IMG/VR virus record: IMGVR_UViG_3300048032_000422
Span: 1-20,935 of that record
Direction: 5' to 3' (one strand)
From: a virus
Length of the DNA: 20,935 nucleotides
Shown here: positions 1-7,300 of the stretch, one piece after another
Layout: every line of letters begins with the position of its first letter
Position numbering within the stretch: position 1 is the stretch's first letter
Position numbers and translations under genes: made by a program
The notes under the pieces: model-generated
Database searches by the model: none
What the model saw: only the letters and a program-made list of their open reading frames with translations
What the model was told of the DNA's origin: nothing

Positions 1-845
1 CAGTCAAGCTGATATGAGCCACAAACAGCCTTCTCATGGTTGGCTATCTTTTCCATTAATGCAGTTTGTATGCAGTCCTTTTCTTCTTCTAGCTCCTTAA
101 TCTCAGCATTAATATTCTCATGCCTTGCAATCATTCCAGAAAAAGAATCGTCTATCTCCAGAACATCTTCAGCCACTGGTATATCTTCAAACATGACATA
201 AGCATCATCAGAGGTTTCAGGATCAAAGTAGGTTTCTGTCTTAACTCTTTTCTGCCAGTCATCAGCAATAATTCTTAACTCTTCGCTAAAGGCTGGATCA
301 CGTTGATAGAAAAAGTAATTGATCTCATTGGCAATATGACTAAAGATCACCAGCATACCCCAAGAGCAGCCAGTGATCTCAACTTGAGTCTTAAGCTGAA
401 TCCAGCCACGCCAATCTTCAGGATAGTCTTTTGGATAGTCCTTAGTTAGTTTGCACTCAACGATGCCTTTACCATTGATAGTAATATGCTCATGGTCTGG
501 AACATAAATGCCTAACTGTGGATTCTCCTCAATAGTTAGATCATTAGCCATTGCAGTTCCATCTAAAGAACATTGAATGGGAAAGAATGGATGGGTAAAA
601 GCTTCTGGAAATTCAGTCTCTACATCTGTGAGACCCATCTTCTCAGTTGCAAATCTTATGATGCCATCTTCAAAAAAGTCTCCCAGCTCCATAGCTGTGT
701 TCTGGTCAAACCTAATGTTCTCACCATGCTTGGCTTTGATGTGCTCTTGCAACTGACGTTGCTTAGATTTGTATTTACCTTTGCCCATTGCATTAGCTAC
801 AGTTGATGCTGATAGCTCATCGTCTTTAGTTAGCTTACCTACCAT
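1..845 (-). CDS. YqaJ-type phage recombination exonuclease (partial, cut by left edge)
   Basis: The 281 visible codons start at ATG 845 and run off the left edge without a stop. Visible features match the YqaJ/lambda-Exo branch of PD-(D/E)XK nucleases: a G-x-x-x-E helix motif (G55, E59), a buried Asp in SLDG (D95), the catalytic E-x-K strand in GIVECKLT (E130, K132) and a following Gln helix (WIQLKTQVEI, Q150 and Q154). Family members digest dsDNA 5' to 3' and feed 3' tails to a single-strand annealing protein of RecT/Erf/Sak type. The partner gene would be expected further left. The C-terminal visible part (after about residue 245) is Glu/Lys-rich and probably helical. The start overlaps the stop of the 54-aa gene upstream by 11 bases, so translation is probably coupled. 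Family call is confident; the exact role is inferred. Confidence 0.85.
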   Translation of the reverse strand, partial: MVGKLTKDDELSASTVANAMGKGKYKSKQRQLQEHIKAKHGENIRFDQNTAMELGDFFEDGIIRFATEKMGLTDVETEFPEAFTHPFFPIQCSLDGTAMANDLTIEENPQLGIYVPDHEHITINGKGIVECKLTKDYPKDYPEDWRGWIQLKTQVEITGCSWGMLVIFSHIANEINYFFYQRDPAFSEELRIIADDWQKRVKTETYFDPETSDDAYVMFEDIPVAEDVLEIDDSFSGMIARHENINAEIKELEEEKDCIQTALMEKIANHEKAVCGSYQLD

Positions 846-999
846 AGTTCTCCCCTCTGGTTAATCTGAATTCTTCTTGCTTGAAGATTCGATGGTTCTG
901 CTGGCACTTTAATGCCAGCTTAATTTTAGCGATAAACTCTTCATGGTTGTCAGCCACAATCTTAACGCCCCCTACTTTAGTAATTAATTTTTTACTCAT
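835..999 (-). CDS. Small hypothetical protein, 54 aa
   Basis: ATG at 999 lies inside the stop of the previous gene (TAATG) and the frame runs 54 codons to TAA at 835, overlapping the exonuclease start by 11 bases. The product is basic and probably folded: a short strand-like N-terminus (KKLITKVGGVKIVADN) followed by a helix (HEEFIAKIKLALKCQQ). I do not recognise a family. It is held between an unknown gene and a recombination exonuclease in a tightly packed cluster, which suggests an early or DNA-metabolism accessory. No promoter of its own is visible. It could be a non-functional frame, but the perfect fit between neighbouring stop and start codons argues that it is translated. Confidence 0.65.
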   Translation of the reverse strand: MSKKLITKVGGVKIVADNHEEFIAKIKLALKCQQNHRIFKQEEFRLTRGENYGR

Positions 1000-1361
1000 T
1001 ACGCTACCCCCTTTTGTTTAGCCCTTCTCATTCTTGCACCTGCATTGTTGGCAAGTCTAATATTCTCATTACCCAGTGCAAACCATTTCTCATTCAAAGC
1101 TTCCAGAACTTCTGCATCAGTGAATGGTGTTTCATTCGTCAGCAGCTCCATGTCTTTGACCCTGACAATCTTGCTGGTGTGCCCATGCCAAATCTCTTGC
1201 TTAAGCTTGAAGCTACAATTGCGATTGTAGTAAACGAAGCACTTGCCATGACCCCAATAATTATCAGGGTCTTGATAGTCTTTTGACCAGCCACCAGAAT
1301 GATCTGTGCTGCCCACCTCAGATTTCTCTGAGGTGTTAAAGTATTTGTTGATATCTTCCAT
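999..1361 (-). CDS. Hypothetical phage protein, 120 aa
   Basis: An unrecognised 120-aa protein. The N-terminal half is rich in Gly, Asp and aromatic residues (GGWSKDYQDPDNYWGHGK, then a CFVYYNRNC segment), followed by a strand-like stretch and a basic helix ending in ARMRRAKQKGVA. Two Cys (C41, C49) flank an aromatic strand; no complete metal motif is seen. No signal peptide or membrane helix. Its ATG overlaps the upstream stop (TAATG), so it is translationally coupled to the 150-aa gene and should be expressed from the promoter at 1843-1872. The stop/start junction at its end repeats, base for base over 12 nt, the junction at its own start. Function unknown; the neighbourhood suggests a role near recombination or early takeover. 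Confidence 0.7.
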   Translation of the reverse strand: MEDINKYFNTSEKSEVGSTDHSGGWSKDYQDPDNYWGHGKCFVYYNRNCSFKLKQEIWHGHTSKIVRVKDMELLTNETPFTDAEVLEALNEKWFALGNENIRLANNAGARMRRAKQKGVA

Positions 1362-1813
1362 TACGCTACCTCTCTATTTTTCTTGTAAAAGAACTTAGAT
1401 TCTCCAAACGACTCATAGGAGTCTACAAGCTTATAACCCATAGCTCGCAAAGCTCGCCTTCTATTGTCTTGATGAACATTTTGTGCACAGATGCCATCAA
1501 AGACATAAGTGATAATTTCCTCATCAGAAAAATCAGAAAACTTTTGAATATCATCATAATATTCAGTTCTGGGTATTCCTCTGAATTTTTTGGGAATATC
1601 ACGATCAAGAATTTCTTCTTGAATCGCAAAATATTTATATGGCTTACCAAACACAGGCGATATCTCTTGCTTACCTAATTCTGTATAAGCAAACTCAAGA
1701 GCTTGTTGCCTTGTGTCGAATTTTCTATGAGCAGAGCCTTGTCTCCTCATTGTGTTGATACATTTATCTTCTTGTGAAAGATATAGCATCCATGCAGTTT
1801 TTTGTTTTTCCAT
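1361..1813 (-). CDS. Hypothetical phage protein, 150 aa, first gene after the internal promoter
   Basis: First gene downstream of a consensus-like promoter, with a strong Shine-Dalgarno (AGGAGA, 1818-1823) four bases before the ATG, which fixes the start at 1813. The protein is a soluble alpha/beta-looking polypeptide with many Lys, Glu and aromatic residues: an N-terminal strand (TAWMLYLSQ), a helix (RQQALEFAYTELGKQ), an acidic helix around residues 91-100 and a basic C-terminal part (RRRALRAMGYKLVDSY). No signal peptide, membrane helix or known catalytic motif is seen. It is the lead gene of a TAATG-coupled cluster continuing to the 120-aa, 54-aa and exonuclease genes. I do not recognise its family. 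Confidence 0.7.
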   Translation of the reverse strand: MEKQKTAWMLYLSQEDKCINTMRRQGSAHRKFDTRQQALEFAYTELGKQEISPVFGKPYKYFAIQEEILDRDIPKKFRGIPRTEYYDDIQKFSDFSDEEIITYVFDGICAQNVHQDNRRRALRAMGYKLVDSYESFGESKFFYKKNREVA

Positions 1814-1842
1814 TTTATCTCCTAATTAATAATGAATAACCT

Positions 1843-1872
1843 ATTATACAAATATTTAGATATATATGTAAA
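1843..1872 (-). promoter_or_regulatory. Sigma70-like promoter
   Basis: On the minus strand, -35 TTTACA (1872-1867) and a perfect -10 TATAAT (1848-1843) are separated by 18 bases. Transcription would begin near 1835-1838, about 25 bases before the ATG at 1813, with the AGGAGA ribosome site between. It sits in the only sizeable gap of the left 4 kb and begins right after the stop of the nuclease gene, so it would uncouple the recombination cluster from late lysis transcription. Spacer is A+T-rich. No clear operator palindrome was found. Confidence 0.65.
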
Positions 1873-1880
1873 CAATTATT

Positions 1881-2282
1881 TTAATTAATTTCAGAGATAA
1901 TATTTTGCAGGTTTTTGAGAGCATCGTTGTTTTTCATATGCTCATCAGAGATGGTGATTTGGTTTTTTGTTTGTGGCAGCATGAATACCACGTTCTTATG
2001 CCCCAGAGATACCAGAGCGAATAGATCAATGCTGTTACGTTTATAGGTTCTGTTTTTAGCATGAAGCCCACGCCTTAGATCAAAACGCCAGTTTAATCTG
2101 GCTTTTTCTATCTTAGTTGCAGTTTTAACTTGGCAACGATACAGGTTGAGTTTGTATTCAAAGATAATATCTGCTGAAGCCCCATGAGGTACGATTAGAA
2201 CTGTGGTTATCTCATTAACCAGAGACAAGTAAGCTGCTGCTAGATATTCGCCAAAATCCCCAACAGATTTAGCACTAGCCAT
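1881..2282 (-). CDS. PD-(D/E)XK nuclease-like protein
   Basis: A 133-aa protein with the layout of small PD-(D/E)XK endonucleases of the archaeal Holliday-junction resolvase/PDDEXK type: helix with GDFGEYLAAAYL (E12), strand IVPHGASADIIFEY (D38), strand LYRCQVKTA (Q51, K53), then a Phe/Asp-rich strand and SIDLFALVSL. The third acidic position is Gln (Q-x-K instead of E-x-K), a variation known in this fold. Such enzymes cut branched or specific DNA; here the substrate is unknown. It is separated from the endolysin by only three bases, so it is probably co-transcribed with late lysis genes, and it precedes the promoter for the recombination cluster. Possible roles: junction resolution before packaging, host DNA degradation, or a homing-type free-standing nuclease. 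Fold call moderately confident; role inferred. Confidence 0.7.
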   Translation of the reverse strand: MASAKSVGDFGEYLAAAYLSLVNEITTVLIVPHGASADIIFEYKLNLYRCQVKTATKIEKARLNWRFDLRRGLHAKNRTYKRNSIDLFALVSLGHKNVVFMLPQTKNQITISDEHMKNNDALKNLQNIISEIN

Positions 2283-2285
2283 AGC

Positions 2286-2735
2286 TTATTCCTTACAGCT
2301 TTTTAATTGCTCCGAGTTGAATATGGCACGTCTGCCTACTTGTTCTGCATATTTGCTGTTGAGTAACTCATCACCAGCCTTTTCCCATTCGTTAAGTTCC
2401 ATATAACTTCTGGTCATTCTAAAGCTCATCCAAGTGTTGATGCCCATGTTAAATACCACATCAATACAAACGTATTGAGCTGTGATAGGAAGCTTACGCC
2501 AAGTTATCCAGTGCTTATCTAAATCTTTAATGACGTTAGTAATATCATTATTAAGCAGATACATGGCTTCTTCTTCTGTGATGCCATTGGTCTCAAGATT
2601 CCTACCCACGCCCACGCTGGTATATCCTGTGGGGCAAGTGTAGCTTTTTAGAATTAAGCCCTCGAAATCTATCAACCTTTTTTTAATTAAATCTCTATCG
2701 AAATGTTTATCTTCTTGATGCATAAAAGCGTACAT
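2286..2735 (-). CDS. Endolysin, T4-lysozyme-like muramidase (GH24)
   Basis: 149 aa, the usual size for phage GH24 lysozymes that hydrolyse the MurNAc-GlcNAc bond of peptidoglycan. The active-site region aligns by eye with T4 lysozyme: catalytic E25 in DFEGLILKSY, C34 at the position of T4 Asp20 (as in P21-type enzymes with a CP-x-G motif), and S40 where T4 has Thr26, followed by VGVGRNL. A later helix with VCIDVVFNMG matches the C-terminal lobe. There is no signal peptide or SAR helix, so export should depend on the holin encoded immediately upstream; the two genes overlap at TAATG. The E-C-S triad instead of E-C-T or E-D-T is slightly unusual but conservative. Confidence 0.9.
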   Translation of the reverse strand: MYAFMHQEDKHFDRDLIKKRLIDFEGLILKSYTCPTGYTSVGVGRNLETNGITEEEAMYLLNNDITNVIKDLDKHWITWRKLPITAQYVCIDVVFNMGINTWMSFRMTRSYMELNEWEKAGDELLNSKYAEQVGRRAIFNSEQLKSCKE

Positions 2736-3211
2736 TATTTCTCCTTTTTATTACTAGCTCCAAAATAAAAAGATATAACTGCTGTAGCTATACCTGTTAA
2801 TGATCCAATGATCAGCATGACAATATCGTCAGAGCTATCATCTATTGGAAAAGCAGTAATAAAAAAGATGTAACCCATAAAGCCAATCATTGAAAGCAAG
2901 CCCAAGACTTTAGGAGTCCAGTCATTGCTAAATTTATTTCTAGCATCTTGGATGTCTTGAGTCTCAAGAGCAAAAACATCTATATCCATTTGTTTCATTT
3001 GCACTTCAAACTCTTGCTCTGCTGCTTTGAGTCTAATGAGCTGTTCTGGTGTTGCATCACCTAAAGCTTGTTCTATTGATCTAGGCTCTGGCTTGCAACC
3101 TAGTGCATCAGCCACCATGTTCACAGCCATGCCAGCAACAGGTGAACCCATGCCAGCAGCAATTGTTGGCACTAAGCCACCTATCAGGCTTTTAATTTTG
3201 TTGAATTTCAT
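2735..3211 (-). CDS. Holin-like membrane protein (3TM / GTA holin type)
   Basis: 158 aa. An N-terminal hydrophobic Gly/Ala-rich segment (about residues 8-38), a charged middle helix (PEQLIRLKAAEQEFEVQMKQ through the QDARNKFSNDW region), and two strong membrane helices (about 100-120 and 129-151) followed by FGASNKKEK. The order 'PEQL..LK.AEQ.FE..M', 'AR....DWTPKVL' and 'FYFGAS' is what I know from the 3-TM holin family often placed before endolysins in proteobacterial phages and gene transfer agents. It would form the inner-membrane lesion that releases the lysozyme. Start and stop are both TAATG overlaps with the neighbours. The role is inferred from family resemblance and position. Confidence 0.78.
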   Translation of the reverse strand: MKFNKIKSLIGGLVPTIAAGMGSPVAGMAVNMVADALGCKPEPRSIEQALGDATPEQLIRLKAAEQEFEVQMKQMDIDVFALETQDIQDARNKFSNDWTPKVLGLLSMIGFMGYIFFITAFPIDDSSDDIVMLIIGSLTGIATAVISFYFGASNKKEK

Positions 3212-3417
3212 TATGTAAATAGAGTCCTTAGAGTTAAGGTCAATAAACTAGCACCTATGGTTGTAAGACCACCAATCATCCACCACATCATTCTGGTGAT
3301 AGAGGCTTCTAGTTTGTCTAGTTGTTTGAAATTAGTTCTCCAGCGTTCAGCACATTCAGTTTCATGGCGAATAAGCTCAGTATGAACTGTTGCTGCTGTT
3401 GGCTTGGAGTTAGGCAT
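3211..3417 (-). CDS. Small XhlA-like membrane protein
   Basis: 68 aa: a charged amphipathic N-terminal half (HTELIRHETECAERW, then QLDKLEASI) followed by one membrane helix (about 43-65, MMWWMIGGLTTIGASLLTLTL) and a short tail. This shape resembles the XhlA/haemolysin-like small proteins found beside phage holins, which assist or modulate lysis. It sits between a 28-aa single-helix protein and the main holin, overlapping both by TAATG. It could be an accessory holin, an antiholin or an i-spanin-like protein; the periplasmic segment is too short for a typical i-spanin. No Cys lipobox. Confidence 0.65.
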   Translation of the reverse strand: MPNSKPTAATVHTELIRHETECAERWRTNFKQLDKLEASITRMMWWMIGGLTTIGASLLTLTLRTLFT

Positions 3418-3503
3418 TATTTCTTAAATTTCTTAATATCTTCTTTGTGTAACCACAAAAGAAAACCAATAATAATTGTGTTAAAGATAGGTAATAATTC
3501 CAT
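3417..3503 (-). CDS. 28-aa single-helix membrane micro-protein
   Basis: A very short frame between two coupled genes. Its ATG at 3503 is formed by the TAATG at the end of the lipoprotein gene, and its TAA at 3417 forms the TAATG that starts the XhlA-like gene. The product is Met-Glu followed by a hydrophobic stretch (LLPIFNTIIIGFLLWL) and a Lys-rich cytoplasmic-type tail (HKEDIKKFKK). The helix is at the short end for spanning a membrane. The exact stop-start fit on both sides and its place in the lysis cassette argue that it is translated. Possible roles: pinholin- or antiholin-like modulator, or a leader for coupling. Function is inference. Confidence 0.6.
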   Translation of the reverse strand: MELLPIFNTIIIGFLLWLHKEDIKKFKK

Positions 3504-3772
3504 TATTTAGATTCCTCAGGTTTGTCTTGAAGCTCGTCAGTTTGCTCGTCAATGTTTTCAACAACTGTATCAATTACGCCATCGTAAGTTTCAGCCACTG
3601 TATTAACAATATCACCAACGTCTTTTAATGCTGCTCCTGAGATAGAGCCAGCAGTTTTAACAGTTGTATCAACTGTGGTCATGGCAATATCTTTACCACC
3701 TTCAATCACTGAATTAACAGTTGCACATGAAGTTGCAAATAAGCCAATTAAAATAAATGTAATATTTCTCAT
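3503..3772 (-). CDS. Small phage lipoprotein, candidate outer-membrane lysis component
   Basis: 89 aa. N-terminus MRN, hydrophobic ITFILIGLFATS, then Cys16: a signal peptide with a plausible lipobox (A-T-S-C), so the mature protein would be lipid-anchored. The mature part is a Val/Thr/Asp-rich repeat-like helix (VIEGGKDIAMTTVDTTV, VGDIVNTVAETYDGVIDTVV) ending in an acidic tail (DEQTDELQDKPEESK). Its place in the lysis cassette makes an o-spanin or entericidin-like role possible, but o-spanins are usually Pro-rich and paired with an i-spanin, which is not evident here. Alternative: superinfection-exclusion lipoprotein. Lipoprotein call is good, role uncertain. Ends with TAATG into the 28-aa gene. 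Confidence 0.7.
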   Translation of the reverse strand: MRNITFILIGLFATSCATVNSVIEGGKDIAMTTVDTTVKTAGSISGAALKDVGDIVNTVAETYDGVIDTVVENIDEQTDELQDKPEESK

Positions 3773-4029
3773 TATTCAGATTCCTCTGTTTGTGTATCTT
3801 CTGGTGTTTCCACTTCCAAGCTACGTTTAAAGTCTTGAACCAAGTAATTTTTGAAACGATTAAGCTTTAAATGTTCTCTTTCCAATCTTTGTAATTGTGG
3901 AACAATCTCATTTAGCTCCACTGCAATTGGCAATTGCTCCTCGTTTAATTCTGATGCCCTGTAAGGCACATCATCAAATGTAATAATAATTGGTTCTTCG
4001 TTTGTCATTTCTTTTTTCTCTTCAGTCAT
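3772..4029 (-). CDS. Small acidic coiled-coil protein (DUF6447-like)
   Basis: 85 aa, soluble and acidic. A disordered acidic start (TEEKKEMTNEEP), a strand (IIITFDDVPYRASELNEEQ), then one long amphipathic helix (about residues 30-70; LPIAVELNEIVPQLQRLEREHLKL... in two stretches) and an acidic tail. The layout 'short beta strand, Ser-Glu-Glu, long heptad helix with LQRLE' resembles the DUF6447 small proteins of marine phages; this is recalled by eye, not searched. A GGGAG ribosome site lies eight bases before the ATG. It ends with a TAATG overlap into the lipoprotein gene. Function unknown. Confidence 0.65.
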   Translation of the reverse strand: MTEEKKEMTNEEPIIITFDDVPYRASELNEEQLPIAVELNEIVPQLQRLEREHLKLNRFKNYLVQDFKRSLEVETPEDTQTEESE

Positions 4030-4071
4030 AGTTTGCTCCCTATAAAAGCTAGTTAATAAAGTTATATTCTA

Positions 4072-4344
4072 TCAAGAATTATTTGAAATGTAATCTAAAC
4101 CAGTTGCAATCGCATCTGTATAGCTAGACTTATCTGATGAGTCACCGACTACATCGGGTGTTTCATCATTTTCGTCTACTGGTTCATAAGCTAAGATAAT
4201 TTCAAGATGGTCTACATTTCTTTGAACCAAATCATTGATTTCTTCTTGGGTCATATTTGCAACATCGTGTGTACCACTATTAATATCATTAATAAGTGTT
4301 ACGCTATCGGTTGCTGCTGTTAATACTTGTTCTACTGTTTGCAT
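4072..4344 (-). CDS. Hypothetical protein next to the tail fibre, 90 aa
   Basis: The frame is open from an ATG at 4389, but the start at 4344 is preferred: GGAG with a spacing of six bases precedes it and it begins one base after the fibre stop. The 90-aa product is acidic with helix-forming N-terminus (MQTVEQVLTAATDSVTLINDI), a second helix (TQEEINDLVQRNVDHLEIIL) and a Ser/Asp-rich tail. No membrane segment. Position directly after a fibre gene is where fibre-assembly or decoration proteins are often found, but I recognise no family. It might also be the first gene of the lysis group. Confidence 0.6.
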   Translation of the reverse strand: MQTVEQVLTAATDSVTLINDINSGTHDVANMTQEEINDLVQRNVDHLEIILAYEPVDENDETPDVVGDSSDKSSYTDAIATGLDYISNNS

Positions 4345-4345
4345 T

Positions 4346-7300
4346 TTATTCTCCGTTAAGAATGTTAATTTCATTTTGTAAGCTATCACATTTTGCTGAT
4401 AACTCTTGTACTGCTTTAATTAAAGGTTGGATAAACCCAACATATTCTAAACATTGTGTTCCTTCAACATCTGTAGTCCATCCACTAAAACCAGCAGGTA
4501 ATTCTGGATGATTGTCTATGGCTGTTTTTACTTCCTGTGCAATCATACCAAGTTGTACTTTTTCTAAGTTTAGATGTCTTACTTCTGAACCTTCTTTGTA
4601 TTGAGGCATATCATTTGGAATATCTTTTCTTTTTTTCCATTTAAAAGTTCTTGGTCTCAAGTCATTTATAAAACTTAACCCTACAGTAGAATCTGTAATT
4701 TCTTCCTTTAATCTTTCATCTGAACCTGCTGTAAAACCATTTGTACTACCATAAAGATAATATCCTTTATTAGTATTTTCCCCAACAGTAAAATAACCTG
4801 AGCCATTTGTGCTTAAGTCTCTACCAAAACCAAATTCACCATTACTACCTGATGCATAAGCAGGTTGCACATTTGCTCCTACACAGGTATGTCCTGAGCC
4901 TCCTGTTGTTACATTATCTCCAGCACCTTTGCCAATAAAAGTCATATTTGATGCTGTGGTAACATCTCCTCCTGCCAAATAACCTATCAATGTATTATCA
5001 GTCCCAGTAGTTGCATTAACCCCTGAACTTTTACCAACCCAAAGATTGCGTGAACCTGTGGTGTTTGAATATCCTGCTGCGTCTCCTAAAGCAGTATTTG
5101 TAGCACCTGTGGTGTTTGCTTTTAAAGAATCAAGTCCAACAGCAGTATTGTTAGAGGCGGTGGTGTTTGCAAATAAAGCATTTCTACCAACTGCTGTGTT
5201 GTCATCACCTGTGCTGTTAGAACCTAAAGAACTTTTACCTATTGCTGTATTTCTATTGCCAGTAGTATTGGCATCATTTGCTAAAGCACCAACTGCGGTG
5301 TTATCTGTACCTGTGGTGTTTTTTCGTAAAGCATCGTAACCAACTGCTGTGTTGTTACTTGCTGTGGTATTGTCGCCCAAGGCAAGATAACCAAGTGCTG
5401 TGTTATTACCACCAGTTGTGTTATCAAACATAGCACCATGACCCACTGCTGAATTATTAGCTCCTGTGGTGTTGTTTGCTAACCCACTTGTTCCTAATGT
5501 TACATTTGAATGTCCTGTGGTGTTATCAAGCAATGCATCCTTGCCAACTGCTGCGTTGTTATATCCTGTGGTATTAGAATACAAAGCACTTGTACCTAGA
5601 CCAGTATTAGTTGCTCCTGTTGTAGTCAAAGCACCTGCATAAGCACCTAAAAAAGTATTTTCTGCTGCTGTTGTTTGTGTTGAACCTGCAAGATATCCTA
5701 TTGCAGTGTTATAACTTGCGGTAGTACAGGCATCTAGAGCTAAAGCACCTACCGCTGTATTTTGTGTGCCTGTGGTGTTTTGTTGTAAAGCATTTGAACC
5801 GATTGCAGTGTTGTTAGAAGCTGTAGTGTTAACTAATAACGAATTTTCACCCATAGCGACATTATCTGAACCTGTTGTATTGTCTCTCATGGAGTTTTTG
5901 CCAAAAGCATTGTTTTGTGCACCTGTGGTGTTTGCTCCTAATGCAGAGTAACCAACTGCGGTGTTGTTAGATGCTGTAGTATTTGCTCCTAAAGCTGCTC
6001 TACCAACTGCTGTGTTATTAGCACCTGTAGTATTAGCGTCTAATGCTGCTACCCCTACTGCTGTATTTTCTGCTCCAGTTGTATTAACTACCAACGAGTT
6101 ATAACCAACTGCGGTGTTATTTTGACCAGTAGTGTTTGCCGCTAAAGAAGACTTACCAACGGCTGTATTTCTTGGTCCTGTAGTGTTTAAATTTAAAGCT
6201 AAATAACCTAAAGCAGCATTATCAGCACCTGTAGTATTTTGTGAAAGCGAGGCAACTCCCACAGAAGTATTTCCATCTGCTGACGTATTATTTTCTAATG
6301 CTGTTCTTCCTACCGCAGTGTTATAACTCCCTGTCGTATTCGAATACAAAGCTCTATAACCAATGGCAGAGTTTCTATCACCTGTTGTTAAAGCCGCAAA
6401 AACATCTACACCTACTCCAGTATTTTGATCTGCTGCACTAATCGTGCCAGTAGAATCACTACCAACCATAATTGAGTCAGTAAAGTTTGTTCCACCTTCT
6501 TTGAATGTAACACCACCACCTGCTGCATCTTCCCAAGCAATTCCACTGCCTGTAGATGTTAAAACTTGTCCATCTGTGCCTTGAGAGCCTGCGATGGTTA
6601 GGTTGTTTAGTTCTACAGTTCCGTTTACATCTAATTTTTGTGTTGGCGAATCAGTTCCAATTCCAACGCTTCCATCAGAAGTGATAGTCATTTTAGTAGT
6701 TAATAAAGTACCTTTTTGTGTTTGAAACTCTATTTGTCCATCAGTATCACTATAATCTTCTACCCATACTCCTATACGACCATAAATATCTCCATCATTT
6801 TGAAAGTTAATAAAGCCTGTACCATACCCATCACCTAAAGTGCCACTTCTGTCTAAATTTATAACTGGGTATGTACTATCTTCTATGTGAAGTTTTGCAC
6901 TATTATCAATGGTTGAAGTTCCAATTCCAACACTTCCAGAGCTATCAATAGTAATAGCAGTAGACGTAGCATTATCGTCAATACCAGTTGATGTGAAACC
7001 TGTAAGCGTACCAACGCTTGTAATGTTAGGTTGAGCTGCTGTGGCTAGTGTGCCTGTAATGTTTCCTGAAGATTGGATAGTGCCTGTAATATTTATATTA
7101 CCAGTACCTGTAATGTCATTAGAGTTTAAGTCTAAATCACCACCAAGCTGAGGAGTTGTATCTTCTACAACATTGTTAATAGAAACTGCTTGTGCTCTGG
7201 CATCTGTATAATAAAGATTAGTGCCTTCAGATAAATCGCTTGTAGATTTACCAGAAAAAGCTGAGTTAAACCTAGCACTTGTGTAATATAAATTGGTTGT

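Noticed and set aside
573-806. Plus-strand frame of 77 aa
   Set aside because: Lies opposite the conserved exonuclease motifs and has no ribosome site.
1814-1880. Terminator after the nuclease gene
   Set aside because: Only weak A+T self-complementarity and no G-C stem with U-run.
4030-4071. Possible promoter with TTGATA in the gap after the 90-aa gene
   Set aside because: No acceptable -10 at 16-18 bases.
4345-4389. Upstream start for the 90-aa gene
   Set aside because: It would run inside the fibre C-terminus; GGAG before ATG 4344 explains the start better.
5046-5951. Plus-strand frames of 97 and 61 aa with repeated PVVF motifs
   Set aside because: Antisense shadows of the 17-aa fibre repeats.
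4859-6391. Regular repeats resembling a CRISPR array
   Set aside because: Units are contiguous, coding and diverged, with no spacers and no cas genes.
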